Shown: positions 53,919 to 62,049 of the stretch, piece after piece | How positions within the stretch are numbered: the stretch's first letter is position 1 | Layout: every line of letters starts with the position of its first letter | NCBI RefSeq assembly: GCF_014649115.1 | Contig: NZ_BMSK01000018.1 | Coordinates: forward strand, 154,643-218,642 | Length of the DNA: 64,000 bases | Source: Streptomyces eurythermus | GTDB lineage: Bacteria; Actinomycetota; Actinomycetes; Streptomycetales; Streptomycetaceae | Reading direction: 5' to 3' | The notes under the pieces: model-generated | What the model saw: the letters and a program-made list of their open reading frames with translations, nothing else | Told to the model about the DNA's origin: nothing | Databases searched by the model: none | Program-made: the position numbers and the translations under genes

Positions 53919-56138
53919 GTGGAGAACGAGACCCACTACGCCGAAGCCGTCATCGACAACGGCCCCTTCGGCACCCGCACCATCCGCTTCGAGACGGGCC
54001 GCCTGGCCAAGCAGGCCGCCGGCTCCGCCGTGGCGTACCTGGACGACGACACCATGGTGCTGTCGGCCACCACCGCTTCCAAGAACCCCAAGGACCAGCT
54101 CGACTTCTTCCCGCTCACGGTGGACGTCGAGGAGCGGATGTACGCCGCCGGCAAGATCCCCGGCAGCTTCTTCCGCCGTGAGGGCCGGCCCTCCGAGGAC
54201 GCCATCCTCACCTGCCGCCTCATCGACCGCCCGCTGCGCCCGTCCTTCAAGAAGGGCCTGCGCAACGAGATCCAGGTTGTCGCCACGATCATGGCCCTCA
54301 ACCCCGACCACCTGTACGACGTCGTGGCGATCAACGCCGCGTCCGCGTCCACGCAGCTGGCCGGCCTGCCCTTCTCCGGCCCGATCGGCGGCGTCCGCGT
54401 CGCGCTGATCAGCGGCCAGTGGGTTGCCTTCCCGACCCACACCGAGCTGGAGGACGCCGTCTTCGACATGGTCGTCGCCGGCCGTGTCCTGGAGGACGGC
54501 GATGTCGCGATCATGATGGTCGAGGCCGAGGCCACCGAGAAGACCATCAAGCTGGTCGAGGGCGGCGCCGAGGCGCCGACCGAGGAGGTCGTCGCCGCCG
54601 GTCTGGAGGCCGCCAAGCCCTTCATCAAGGTGCTGTGCCGCGCCCAGGCCGACCTCGCCGCCAAGGCCGCGAAGCCGACCGCCGAGTTCCCGATCTTCCT
54701 GGACTACCAGGACGACGTGTTCGAGGCCCTGACCGCGGCCGTCCGCCCCGAGCTGGCCCAGGCGCTCACCATCGCCGGCAAGCAGGAGCGCGAGTCCGAG
54801 CTGGACCGCGTCAAGGCGCTCGCCGCCGAGAAGCTCCTGCCGGAGTTCGAGGGCCGCGAGAAGGAGATCTCCGCCGCGTACCGCTCGCTCACCAAGCAGC
54901 TGGTCCGCGAGCGCGTGATCAAGGAGAAGAAGCGCATCGACGGCCGCGGTGTCACCGACATCCGCACCCTGGCCGCCGAGGTCGAGGCCATCCCGCGGGT
55001 GCACGGCTCCGCGGTGTTCGAGCGTGGCGAGACCCAGATCCTGGGCGTCACCACCCTCAACATGCTCCGCATGGAGCAGCAGCTGGACACCCTCTCCCCG
55101 GTGACCCGCAAGCGCTACATGCACAACTACAACTTCCCGCCGTACTCCACCGGTGAGACCGGCCGCGTCGGCTCCCCCAAGCGCCGCGAGATCGGCCACG
55201 GCGCCCTCGCCGAGCGCGCCCTCGTCCCGGTCCTGCCGACCCGCGAGGAGTTCCCCTACGCGATCCGCCAGGTCTCCGAGGCGCTGAGCTCCAACGGCTC
55301 GACGTCCATGGGCTCGGTCTGCGCCTCCACCATGTCGCTGCTGAACGCCGGTGTGCCGCTCAAGGCCCCGGTCGCCGGTATCGCCATGGGCCTGATCTCC
55401 CAGGAGATCGACGGCGAGACGCACTACGTCACCCTCACCGACATCCTCGGTGCGGAGGACGCCTTCGGCGACATGGACTTCAAGGTCGCCGGCACCAAGG
55501 AGTTCGTCACCGCCCTCCAGCTCGACACCAAGCTGGACGGCATCCCGGCCTCCGTCCTGGCCGCGGCCCTCAAGCAGGCCCGCGACGCGCGTCTCCACAT
55601 CCTCGACGTGATGATGGAGGCCATCGACCGGCCCGACGAGATGAGCCCGCACGCCCCGCGGATCATCACCGTCAAGATCCCGGTCGACAAGATCGGCGAG
55701 GTCATCGGCCCCAAGGGCAAGATGATCAACCAGATCCAGGAGGACACGGGCGCCGAGATCACCATCGAGGACGACGGCACCATCTACATCGGTGCCGCCG
55801 ACGGTCCCTCGGCGGAGGCCGCCCGTGCCACGATCAACGGCATCGCCAACCCGACGATGCCCGAGGTCGGCGAGCGCTACCTGGGCACGGTCGTCAAGAC
55901 GACCACCTTCGGCGCGTTCGTCTCCCTGCTGCCCGGCAAGGACGGTCTGCTGCACATCTCGCAGATCCGCAAGCTCGCCGGCGGCAAGCGCGTGGAGAAC
56001 GTCGAGGACGTCCTCGGCGTGGGCCAGAAGGTCCAGGTCGAGATCGCCGAGATCGACTCCCGCGGCAAGCTCTCCCTCATCCCGGTGATCGAGGGCGAGG
56101 AAGGCGACGAGAACGCGAAGGACGACGCCGAGCAGTGA
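53919..56138 (+). CDS. pnp: Polyribonucleotide nucleotidyltransferase (PNPase)
   Basis: PNPase degrades RNA 3' to 5' with phosphate and, in Streptomyces, also adds 3' tails. The 739-aa product has two RNase PH domains (FETGRLAKQAAGSAVAYLDD ... and RTLAAEVEAIPRVHGSAVFE), a helical linker, then KH (IPVDKIGEVIGPKGKMINQI) and S1 (YLGTVVKTTTFGAFVSLLPG). GTG 53919 has GAGGAGA upstream. Its stop overlaps the M16 protease start (GTGA). Confidence 0.97.
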   Translation: MENETHYAEAVIDNGPFGTRTIRFETGRLAKQAAGSAVAYLDDDTMVLSATTASKNPKDQLDFFPLTVDVEERMYAAGKIPGSFFRREGRPSEDAILTCRLIDRPLRPSFKKGLRNEIQVVATIMALNPDHLYDVVAINAASASTQLAGLPFSGPIGGVRVALISGQWVAFPTHTELEDAVFDMVVAGRVLEDGDVAIMMVEAEATEKTIKLVEGGAEAPTEEVVAAGLEAAKPFIKVLCRAQADLAAKAAKPTAEFPIFLDYQDDVFEALTAAVRPELAQALTIAGKQERESELDRVKALAAEKLLPEFEGREKEISAAYRSLTKQLVRERVIKEKKRIDGRGVTDIRTLAAEVEAIPRVHGSAVFERGETQILGVTTLNMLRMEQQLDTLSPVTRKRYMHNYNFPPYSTGETGRVGSPKRREIGHGALAERALVPVLPTREEFPYAIRQVSEALSSNGSTSMGSVCASTMSLLNAGVPLKAPVAGIAMGLISQEIDGETHYVTLTDILGAEDAFGDMDFKVAGTKEFVTALQLDTKLDGIPASVLAAALKQARDARLHILDVMMEAIDRPDEMSPHAPRIITVKIPVDKIGEVIGPKGKMINQIQEDTGAEITIEDDGTIYIGAADGPSAEAARATINGIANPTMPEVGERYLGTVVKTTTFGAFVSLLPGKDGLLHISQIRKLAGGKRVENVEDVLGVGQKVQVEIAEIDSRGKLSLIPVIEGEEGDENAKDDAEQ

Positions 56139-57514
56139 CGTCCCGTAGCTCCAAGGCGACGGCCCGCCCCTCTTCGGAGGCGCGGGCCGTCGCCCGTACC
56201 CAAACCCTCATCCAGGGCGCGGGCGGCATCGGCACGGTCCGCAAGACCACCCTCCCGGGCGGCCTGCGCATCGTCACCGAGACGCTGCCCTCGGTCCGCT
56301 CCGCGACCTTCGGCATCTGGGCCCACGTCGGCTCCCGTGACGAGACCCGGTCCCTGAACGGCGCCACCCACTACCTGGAGCACCTGCTCTTCAAGGGCAC
56401 GGCCCGCCGCAGCGCGCTCGACATCTCCGCCGCGCTCGACGCGGTCGGCGGCGAGATGAACGCGTTCACGGCCAAGGAGTACACGTGCTACTACGCGCGC
56501 GTGCTCGACACCGACCTGCCGCTGGCCATCGACGTGGTCTGCGACATGCTGACCGGCTCGCTGATCCTCGAGGAGGACGTCGACGTCGAACGCGGCGCGA
56601 TCCTCGAAGAGATCGCCATGACCGAGGACGACCCCGGCGACTGCGTGCACGACCTGTTCGCGCACACCATGTTCGGCGACAACGCCCTCGGCCGCCCGGT
56701 CCTCGGTACGGTCGACACGGTCAACGCCCTCACCGCCGACCGCATCCGCCGCTTCTACAAGAAGCACTACGACCCGACCCACCTCGTGGTCGCCTGCGCG
56801 GGCAACATCGACCACGCCAAGGTCGTCCGCCAGGTCCGCGCGGCCTTCGAGAAGGCCGGCGCCCTGAAGAACCCGGAGGCGAAGCCCATCGCCCCGCGCG
56901 ACGGCCGCCGTACGATCCGCACCTCCGGCAAGGTCGAGCTGCTCGGCCGCAAGACCGAGCAGGCGCACATCGTCCTCGGCATGCCCGGCCTCGCCCGCTC
57001 CGACGACCGCCGCTGGGCCATGGGCGTGCTCAACACCGCCCTCGGCGGCGGCATGTCCTCCCGCCTCTTCCAGGAGGTCCGGGAGAAGCGCGGCCTCGCC
57101 TACAGCGTGTACTCGTACACCTCCGGCTTCGCCGACTGCGGCCTGTTCGGCGTCTACGCCGGCTGCCGGCCCAGCCAGGTCCACGACGTGCTGCGGATCT
57201 GCCGCGACGAACTCGACCAGGTCGCGCGGAACGGCCTGTCGGACGACGAGATCGCCCGCGCCATCGGCCAGCTGCGGGGCTCCACCGTCCTCGGCCTGGA
57301 GGACACCGGCGCGCTGATGAACCGCATCGGCAAGAGCGAGCTGTGCTGGGGCGAGCAGATGTCCGTGGACGACATGCTGGCGAAGATAGCCGCGGTCACC
57401 CCGGACGAGGTCCGTTCGGTCGCCCGCGACATCCTGGGACAGCGTCCGTCGCTGTCGGTCATCGGCCCGCTCAAGGACAAGCAGGCCGCCCGGCTGCACG
57501 ACGCGGTCGCCTGA
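56135..57514 (+). CDS. M16 family zinc metallopeptidase
   Basis: A 459-aa insulinase-type protease. The inverted zinc motif HYLEH is at residues 79-83 with the downstream Glu in GAILEEIAM. The second half contains the C-terminal M16 domain (GLAYSVYSYTSGFADCGLFG). Coupled to pnp by a GTGA overlap, as in many actinobacteria. It lacks a signal peptide, so it is cytosolic. The substrate is unknown. Confidence 0.94.
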   Translation: MTSRSSKATARPSSEARAVARTQTLIQGAGGIGTVRKTTLPGGLRIVTETLPSVRSATFGIWAHVGSRDETRSLNGATHYLEHLLFKGTARRSALDISAALDAVGGEMNAFTAKEYTCYYARVLDTDLPLAIDVVCDMLTGSLILEEDVDVERGAILEEIAMTEDDPGDCVHDLFAHTMFGDNALGRPVLGTVDTVNALTADRIRRFYKKHYDPTHLVVACAGNIDHAKVVRQVRAAFEKAGALKNPEAKPIAPRDGRRTIRTSGKVELLGRKTEQAHIVLGMPGLARSDDRRWAMGVLNTALGGGMSSRLFQEVREKRGLAYSVYSYTSGFADCGLFGVYAGCRPSQVHDVLRICRDELDQVARNGLSDDEIARAIGQLRGSTVLGLEDTGALMNRIGKSELCWGEQMSVDDMLAKIAAVTPDEVRSVARDILGQRPSLSVIGPLKDKQAARLHDAVA

Positions 57515-57540
57515 AACACCACCGGTTAGGAAGCAGGAAC

Positions 57541-58293
57541 ATGAGCAAGCTGCGCGTGGCGGTCCTCGGTGCCAAGGGCCGGATCGGATCCGAGGCGGTC
57601 AAGGCGGTCGAGGCCGCCGAGGACATGGAACTGGTCGCCGCCCTCGGCCGGGGCGACAAGCTGGAGACCCTGGCCGAGACCGGCGCCCAGGTCGCGGTCG
57701 AGCTGACCACCCCGGCCTCGGTCATGGGCAATCTCGACTTCTGCGTGCGCCACGGCATCCACGCGGTCGTCGGGACCACCGGCTGGACCGACGAGCGCCT
57801 CGCGCAGCTGAAGGGCTGGCTCGACCGGTCCCCGGAGACCGGCGTGCTCATCGCGCCGAACTTCTCCATCGGGGCCGTGCTCACGATGAGGTTCGCGCAG
57901 CTCGCCGCGCCCTACTTCGAGTCGGTCGAGGTGGTCGAGCTGCACCACCCGAACAAGGTGGACGCCCCCTCCGGCACCGCCACGCGCACCGCCCAGCTCA
58001 TCGCCGAGGCCCGCCGGGCGGCCGGCACGGCCCCGGCACCGGACGCCACCGCCACCGCCCTCGACGGCGCCCGGGGTGCCAGCGTCGACGGCATCCCCGT
58101 GCACGCCGTACGGCTGCGCGGCCTGCTCGCCCACCAGGAGGTGCTGCTCGGCGGCGAGGGGGAGACCCTGACCGTCCGGCACGACTCGCTGCACCACAGC
58201 AGCTTCATGCCGGGCATCCTGCTCGGCGCCCGCCGCGTGGTGACCACTCCGGGCCTCACCTTCGGCCTGGAACACTTCCTGGACCTGAGCTGA
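57541..58293 (+). CDS. dapB: 4-hydroxy-tetrahydrodipicolinate reductase
   Basis: DapB reduces HTPA to tetrahydrodipicolinate in lysine/diaminopimelate synthesis. The 250-aa protein has the Rossmann motif VLGAKGRIG (residues 8-16), the GTTGW loop, the catalytic ELHHPNKVDAPSGTA segment (His135, His136, Lys139) and VHAVRLRGLLAHQEV. ATG 57541 has AGGAA upstream. It is 26 bp after the M16 gene. dapA lies 3 kb downstream. Confidence 0.96.
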   Translation: MSKLRVAVLGAKGRIGSEAVKAVEAAEDMELVAALGRGDKLETLAETGAQVAVELTTPASVMGNLDFCVRHGIHAVVGTTGWTDERLAQLKGWLDRSPETGVLIAPNFSIGAVLTMRFAQLAAPYFESVEVVELHHPNKVDAPSGTATRTAQLIAEARRAAGTAPAPDATATALDGARGASVDGIPVHAVRLRGLLAHQEVLLGGEGETLTVRHDSLHHSSFMPGILLGARRVVTTPGLTFGLEHFLDLS

Positions 58294-58306
58294 GCCCGAA
58301 CACGTC

Positions 58307-58759
58307 ATGCGCGCGAAGATCACCTACCTCGTCACGGCCGCCGTCCTGGTCTTCTACTTCGTCCTGGTCGGCAGCCGAGGCGTGATGCTCATCCAGGCCG
58401 GCTCGCTGATCACCGTCACCTTCGGCGTGGCGGTGCTGATCCTGCCGGTCATCGGCCTGTGGTTCCTGTGGAAGAACACCGAGTTCGTCCGCAAGGCCAA
58501 CCAGCTGGCCGCCGAACTGGAGGCCGAGGGCGGCCTGCCGGTGGACGAGCTGAAACGCCTGCCCAGCGGCCGGATCGACCGTGACTCGGCCGACGAGGTC
58601 TTCGCCAGGCGCAAGGCCGAGACGGAGGCGTCCCCCGGCGACTGGCGCTGCTGGTTCCGCCTCGCCGTCGCCTACCACGACGCCCGCGACACCCCGCGGG
58701 CCCGCAAGGCGATGCAGAGGGCCATCGCCCTGCACGACGGAAAGCCCGTACGGGCCTGA
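58307..58759 (+). CDS. Small membrane protein with TPR-like tail
   Basis: A 150-aa protein with two N-terminal membrane helices (ITYLVTAAVLVFYFVLVGSR and VTFGVAVLILPVIGLWFLW) and a cytosolic domain. The last 40 residues (WRCWFRLAVAYHDARDTPRA followed by RKAMQRAIALH) read like one TPR-type repeat. It is 13 bp after dapB and probably co-transcribed. No function is known to me. Confidence 0.85.
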   Translation: MRAKITYLVTAAVLVFYFVLVGSRGVMLIQAGSLITVTFGVAVLILPVIGLWFLWKNTEFVRKANQLAAELEAEGGLPVDELKRLPSGRIDRDSADEVFARRKAETEASPGDWRCWFRLAVAYHDARDTPRARKAMQRAIALHDGKPVRA

Positions 58760-58941
58760 CACCGGCCCTGCGCCGCCCGGCCGGCTCGGCGCGGCGGCCG
58801 GGGCGGACGCCGTCGGCCTCGGCCTGGCGGCCGGTCGCGCCGACGAGCCGGTCACGGTGGCTGCCGACGGAGCGCGGCACGAGGACGTCCGCGTAGGCGC
58901 AGCCGGCCGAGGCGGCGGGCGCCGACGCGCCCGCCCACCGA

Positions 58942-58972
58942 ACCGCCCCGGGCCTTCGAGCCTCGGGGCGGT
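58942..58972. terminator. Hairpin at the end of the PH-domain gene
   Basis: An 11-bp stem (58942-58952 with 58962-58972, one G-T pair) abuts the minus-strand stop at 58972-58974 and can act for both converging transcripts. The rest of 58760-58971 shows no gene. Confidence 0.6.
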
Positions 58973-59526
58973 CAGCCGCGCCCGCACTCCGCCGCCCACG
59001 CCTCCACCGTGTCCGCCGCCCGGTCGAAGGCCATCGGCCGGCCCAGGAAGTCCAGGGTGTGCGTGGTCAGCAGCGGCGGGGTGTCGTCCGGCGGCAGATC
59101 CGTGCGGACGAGGGCCAGCGCCTGCCCCTGCACCGTGCGCGGCAGCCCCAGCCAGCGCACCGGCCGCTGCACCGTCCGCACCGACACCACCCGCTCCCAC
59201 GGCAGCGTCCGCGTCCGCAGGAAGCCGGTCCGGCGCAGCCCGCGCCGGCTCACCCACACCCCCATGCGCAGCAGCCGCAGCGCGCTCGCGATGATCAGCA
59301 GGCCCACGACGAGCACCGCCGTCGCGCTGGGCACCGAGCCGGTCAGCGCGGTGAGCACCGTGCCGAACAGCATGAACGAGGCGAGCAGCAGCCACAGCGC
59401 GGCCATGCCCACCCGCCAGGGCCCGGGCCGGTAGGGGCGCCGCCAGCGGTCCGGGTCGTCATGGGGCAGCGCGCTCTCGGCTGCCGTCTCGAAGCTGCGG
59501 TCGGCCGTCAGAAAGGGCAGGGGCAC
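58972..59526 (-). CDS. PH-domain-like membrane protein
   Basis: A 184-aa protein with two membrane helices (RVGMAALWLLLASFMLFGTV and ATAVLVVGLLIIASALRLL), then a bacterial PH-type beta-barrel (GVWVSRRGLRRTGFLRTRTL, PWERVVSVRTVQRP). It resembles the actinobacterial low-molecular-weight PH (PF10756-like) family. GTG 59526 is the start. The role is unknown. Confidence 0.8.
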   Translation of the reverse strand: MPLPFLTADRSFETAAESALPHDDPDRWRRPYRPGPWRVGMAALWLLLASFMLFGTVLTALTGSVPSATAVLVVGLLIIASALRLLRMGVWVSRRGLRRTGFLRTRTLPWERVVSVRTVQRPVRWLGLPRTVQGQALALVRTDLPPDDTPPLLTTHTLDFLGRPMAFDRAADTVEAWAAECGRG

Positions 59527-59616
59527 GGCTGGTCCTCACTCGGTCCTCGCGGGGGCTGTGCCCGGTGAGGCTATCCGGCCGGGTGTGCGCCCACCAGCCG
59601 TGCGCGTCCGGAAGGG

Positions 59617-59853
59617 TCAGCGCCCCTGGGACGCCTGGGACTGCTGAGCCGGTGCGTCGGACGGCGTGGAGAGCGCCGGCATGCCGGCTATCAGGGCCCC
59701 CACGATCCCGGCGACGAGGGTGAGGCCCAGCAGCCAGCGCCCGGCCAGCTCACCGAACGAGGCCCGCTGACGGGGCGGGGGAGTCACATTGCTGCGGAAC
59801 CTGTCCGCCTCGGCCAGGAAGGCGAAGGGTACGGGTTCGCGCCGACTGAACAT
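59617..59853 (-). CDS. Small single-helix membrane protein
   Basis: A 78-aa protein beginning MFSRREPVPFAFLAEADRFR, with one membrane helix (WLLGLTLVAGIVGALIAGMP) and a short Ser/Gln-rich outer tail. An upstream in-frame ATG at 59940 is rejected: AAGGAG lies just before ATG 59853. It is divergent from thyX. Function unknown. Confidence 0.75.
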   Translation of the reverse strand: MFSRREPVPFAFLAEADRFRSNVTPPPRQRASFGELAGRWLLGLTLVAGIVGALIAGMPALSTPSDAPAQQSQASQGR

Positions 59854-59969
59854 GGCGGCTGCCGCTCCTTTCGGGGATCGAAGATCGAATGGGCACGCTT
59901 CACCGGTAAAGACGTTCGAGTGACACAAAAGGTGCCCCATGTCCGGAAAAAATCGCAGCGAAGGTCACT

Positions 59970-59999
59970 TTCGTTCGCGGCCGGGTGCCCCCGTACAGT
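59970..59999 (+). promoter_or_regulatory. Candidate thyX promoter
   Basis: TTCGTT (59970-59975) and TACAGT (59994-59999), with an 18-bp spacer, would start transcription about 35 bp before the thyX GTG. GGAAGGA at 60024-60030 is the ribosome binding site. Confidence 0.5.
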
Positions 60000-60041
60000 G
60001 GGCGCGAACCTCAAGCAGCAGTGGGAAGGACCTGTCCAACC

Positions 60042-60779
60042 GTGACCCGCACCCCGGATGAGCCGAAGATCGACCTGCGCAGTGACGTCACCGTCGAACT
60101 GGTCAAGCACAGCGCGACGGATTCCGACGTGCTCTTCGCTGCCCGTGTGTCGACCATCGGGGAGCAGTCCCTGGACGAGCTGAACAAGGACCCCGAGCGC
60201 TCCAAGGGCCTGATCAACTACCTGATGCGCGACCGGCACGGCAGCCCGTTCGAGCACAACTCGATGACGTTCTTCATCAGCGCCCCGATCTTCGTCTTCC
60301 GCGAGTTCATGCGGCACCGCGTCGGCTGGTCGTACAACGAGGAGTCGGGCCGCTACCGCGAGCTCCAGCCGGTCTTCTACGTCCCCGACACCGGCCGCAA
60401 GCTGGTCCAGGAGGGCCGGCCGGGCAAGTACGTCTTCGTGGAGGGGACCGAGGAGCAGCACGCCCTCGCCGGACAGGCCATGGAGGACTCCTACCGCCAG
60501 GCCTACGCCGCCTACCAGGAGATGCTCGCCCAGGGCATCGCCCGCGAGGTCGCCCGCTCGGTCCTCCCCGTCGGCCTCTACTCCTCGATGTACGCCACCT
60601 GCAACGCGCGCTCCCTGATGCACTTCCTCGGCCTGCGCACCCAGCACGAGCTGGCCAAGGTGCCCTCCTTCCCGCAGCGGGAGATCGAGATGGTCGGCGA
60701 GAAGATGGAGGCGGAGTGGGCGAAGCTCATGCCGTTGACGTACGCCGCCTTCAACGCGAACGGACGTGTGGCCCCGTAA
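60042..60779 (+). CDS. thyX: FAD-dependent thymidylate synthase
   Basis: ThyX methylates dUMP to dTMP using FAD and methylenetetrahydrofolate. The 245-aa product carries the ThyX signature RHRVGWSYNEESGRY at residues 91-105 and the catalytic region NARSLMHFLGLR. GTG 60042 gives VTRTPDEPKIDLRSDVTVEL; an earlier in-frame ATG at 59985 lies at the promoter and is rejected. Followed by a hairpin at 60789-60805 and a terminator. Confidence 0.96.
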   Translation: MTRTPDEPKIDLRSDVTVELVKHSATDSDVLFAARVSTIGEQSLDELNKDPERSKGLINYLMRDRHGSPFEHNSMTFFISAPIFVFREFMRHRVGWSYNEESGRYRELQPVFYVPDTGRKLVQEGRPGKYVFVEGTEEQHALAGQAMEDSYRQAYAAYQEMLAQGIAREVARSVLPVGLYSSMYATCNARSLMHFLGLRTQHELAKVPSFPQREIEMVGEKMEAEWAKLMPLTYAAFNANGRVAP

Positions 60780-60879
60780 CGAAGCCTTGTTCCCGCACCG
60801 GGAACGGGCGTACGGATCAGCCTGGCGAAGTGTCCGTATTGCGGCATTTAGAGAAGTTCATCTAGCCTGATCAAACGGA

Positions 60880-60917
60880 CCCGGCACTGCTTGAACCCCC
60901 GAGCAGGCAGTGCCGGG
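60880..60917 (+). terminator. Terminator after thyX
   Basis: A perfect 11-bp stem (arms 60880-60890 and 60907-60917, 16-nt loop) followed by a T-rich stretch lies 100 bp after thyX. A smaller hairpin (60789-60794 with 60100-type arm 60800-60805) sits nearer the stop. Confidence 0.7.
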
Positions 60918-60990
60918 CTCCATCTTTGTCCTGACTTTCCCGACACCCCGCGAGCAGACCCCGCAGCGCGCACCGAGTAGCGTGTTACCC

Positions 60991-61890
60991 ATGGCTCCGA
61001 CCTCGACTCCGCAGACCCCCTTCGGGCGGGTCCTCACCGCCATGGTCACGCCTTTCACGGCGGACGGCGCACTCGACCTCGACGGCGCGCAGCGGCTCGC
61101 CGCCCACCTGGTGGACGCAGGCAACGACGGCCTGATCGTCAACGGCACCACCGGCGAGTCCCCGACCACCAGCGACGCGGAGAAATCGGACCTGGTACGA
61201 GCCGTCCTGGAGGCCGTCGGCGACCGCGCCCACGTCGTCGCCGGCGTCGGGACCAACGACACCCACCACAGCGTCGAGCTGGCCCGCGAGGCCGAGCGCG
61301 TCGGCGCCCACGGGCTGCTGGTCGTCACGCCGTACTACAACAAGCCCCCGCAGGAGGGCCTGTACCGGCACTTCACGACCGTCGCCGACGCCACCGGCCT
61401 GCCGGTCATGCTCTACGACATCCCCGGCCGCAGCGGTGTCCCGATCAACACCGAGACCCTGGTCCGGCTCGCGGAGCACCCCCGGATCGTCGCCAACAAG
61501 GACGCCAAGGGCGACCTCGGCCGCGCCAGCTGGGCCATCGCACGCTCCGGCCTCGCCTGGTACTCCGGCGACGACATGCTGAACCTGCCGCTGCTCTCGG
61601 TCGGCGCGGTCGGCTTCGTCTCGGTCGTCGGCCACCTGGTCACCCCCGACCTGCGCGCCCTGGTGGACGCGTTCGTCTCCGGTGACGTCGTCAAGGCCAC
61701 CGAGATCCACCAGAAGCTGCTCCCGGTCTACACCGGCATGTTCCGCACCCAGGGCGTCATGACCACCAAGGCCGCCCTCGCGCTCCAGGGCCTGCCCGCC
61801 GGACCGCTGCGCTCGCCCATGGTCGAGTGCTCCGCCGAGGAGATCGCCCAGCTCAAGATCGATCTTGCTGCCGGCGGGGTACAGCTCTGA
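60991..61890 (+). CDS. dapA: 4-hydroxy-tetrahydrodipicolinate synthase
   Basis: DapA condenses pyruvate with aspartate semialdehyde. The 299-aa TIM-barrel has the pyruvate-binding NGTTGESPTT (51-60), Tyr142 in YDIPGRSGVPI, and the Schiff-base Lys170 (IVANKDAKGD). ATG 60991 is preferred over an upstream in-frame ATG at 60910, which overlaps the terminator stem. Next to RNase J, a conserved actinobacterial neighbourhood. Confidence 0.96.
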   Translation: MAPTSTPQTPFGRVLTAMVTPFTADGALDLDGAQRLAAHLVDAGNDGLIVNGTTGESPTTSDAEKSDLVRAVLEAVGDRAHVVAGVGTNDTHHSVELAREAERVGAHGLLVVTPYYNKPPQEGLYRHFTTVADATGLPVMLYDIPGRSGVPINTETLVRLAEHPRIVANKDAKGDLGRASWAIARSGLAWYSGDDMLNLPLLSVGAVGFVSVVGHLVTPDLRALVDAFVSGDVVKATEIHQKLLPVYTGMFRTQGVMTTKAALALQGLPAGPLRSPMVECSAEEIAQLKIDLAAGGVQL

Positions 61891-61995
61891 ATAAAGACTT
61901 GGCACCACAGCACGGGCTTCACAACTGAATCGACAACCGCAGACGCGGGCCACCGGTGCCCGCACCCCACACAACAACTGCTTCTGCACGAACGT

Positions 61996-62034
61996 CACGC
62001 GCGCCACGTGCCCGACCGGTACGTGGCGCGTGTG
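61996..62034 (+). promoter_or_regulatory. Long hairpin just before the RNase J ribosome binding site
   Basis: A 10-bp perfect core (62000-62009 with 62021-62030) extends through G-U and Watson-Crick pairs to 61996 and 62034. It ends 4 bp before the GAGGAG site of RNase J. It may end dapA transcription or act as a cis-control element of the RNase J mRNA. Confidence 0.6.
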
Positions 62035-62049
62035 GTTGAGGAGAGTCTT

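Noticed and set aside
59617..59940. 107-aa version of the small membrane protein
   Set aside because: The extra 29 residues overlap the probable thyX promoter region; AAGGAG supports the internal ATG at 59853.
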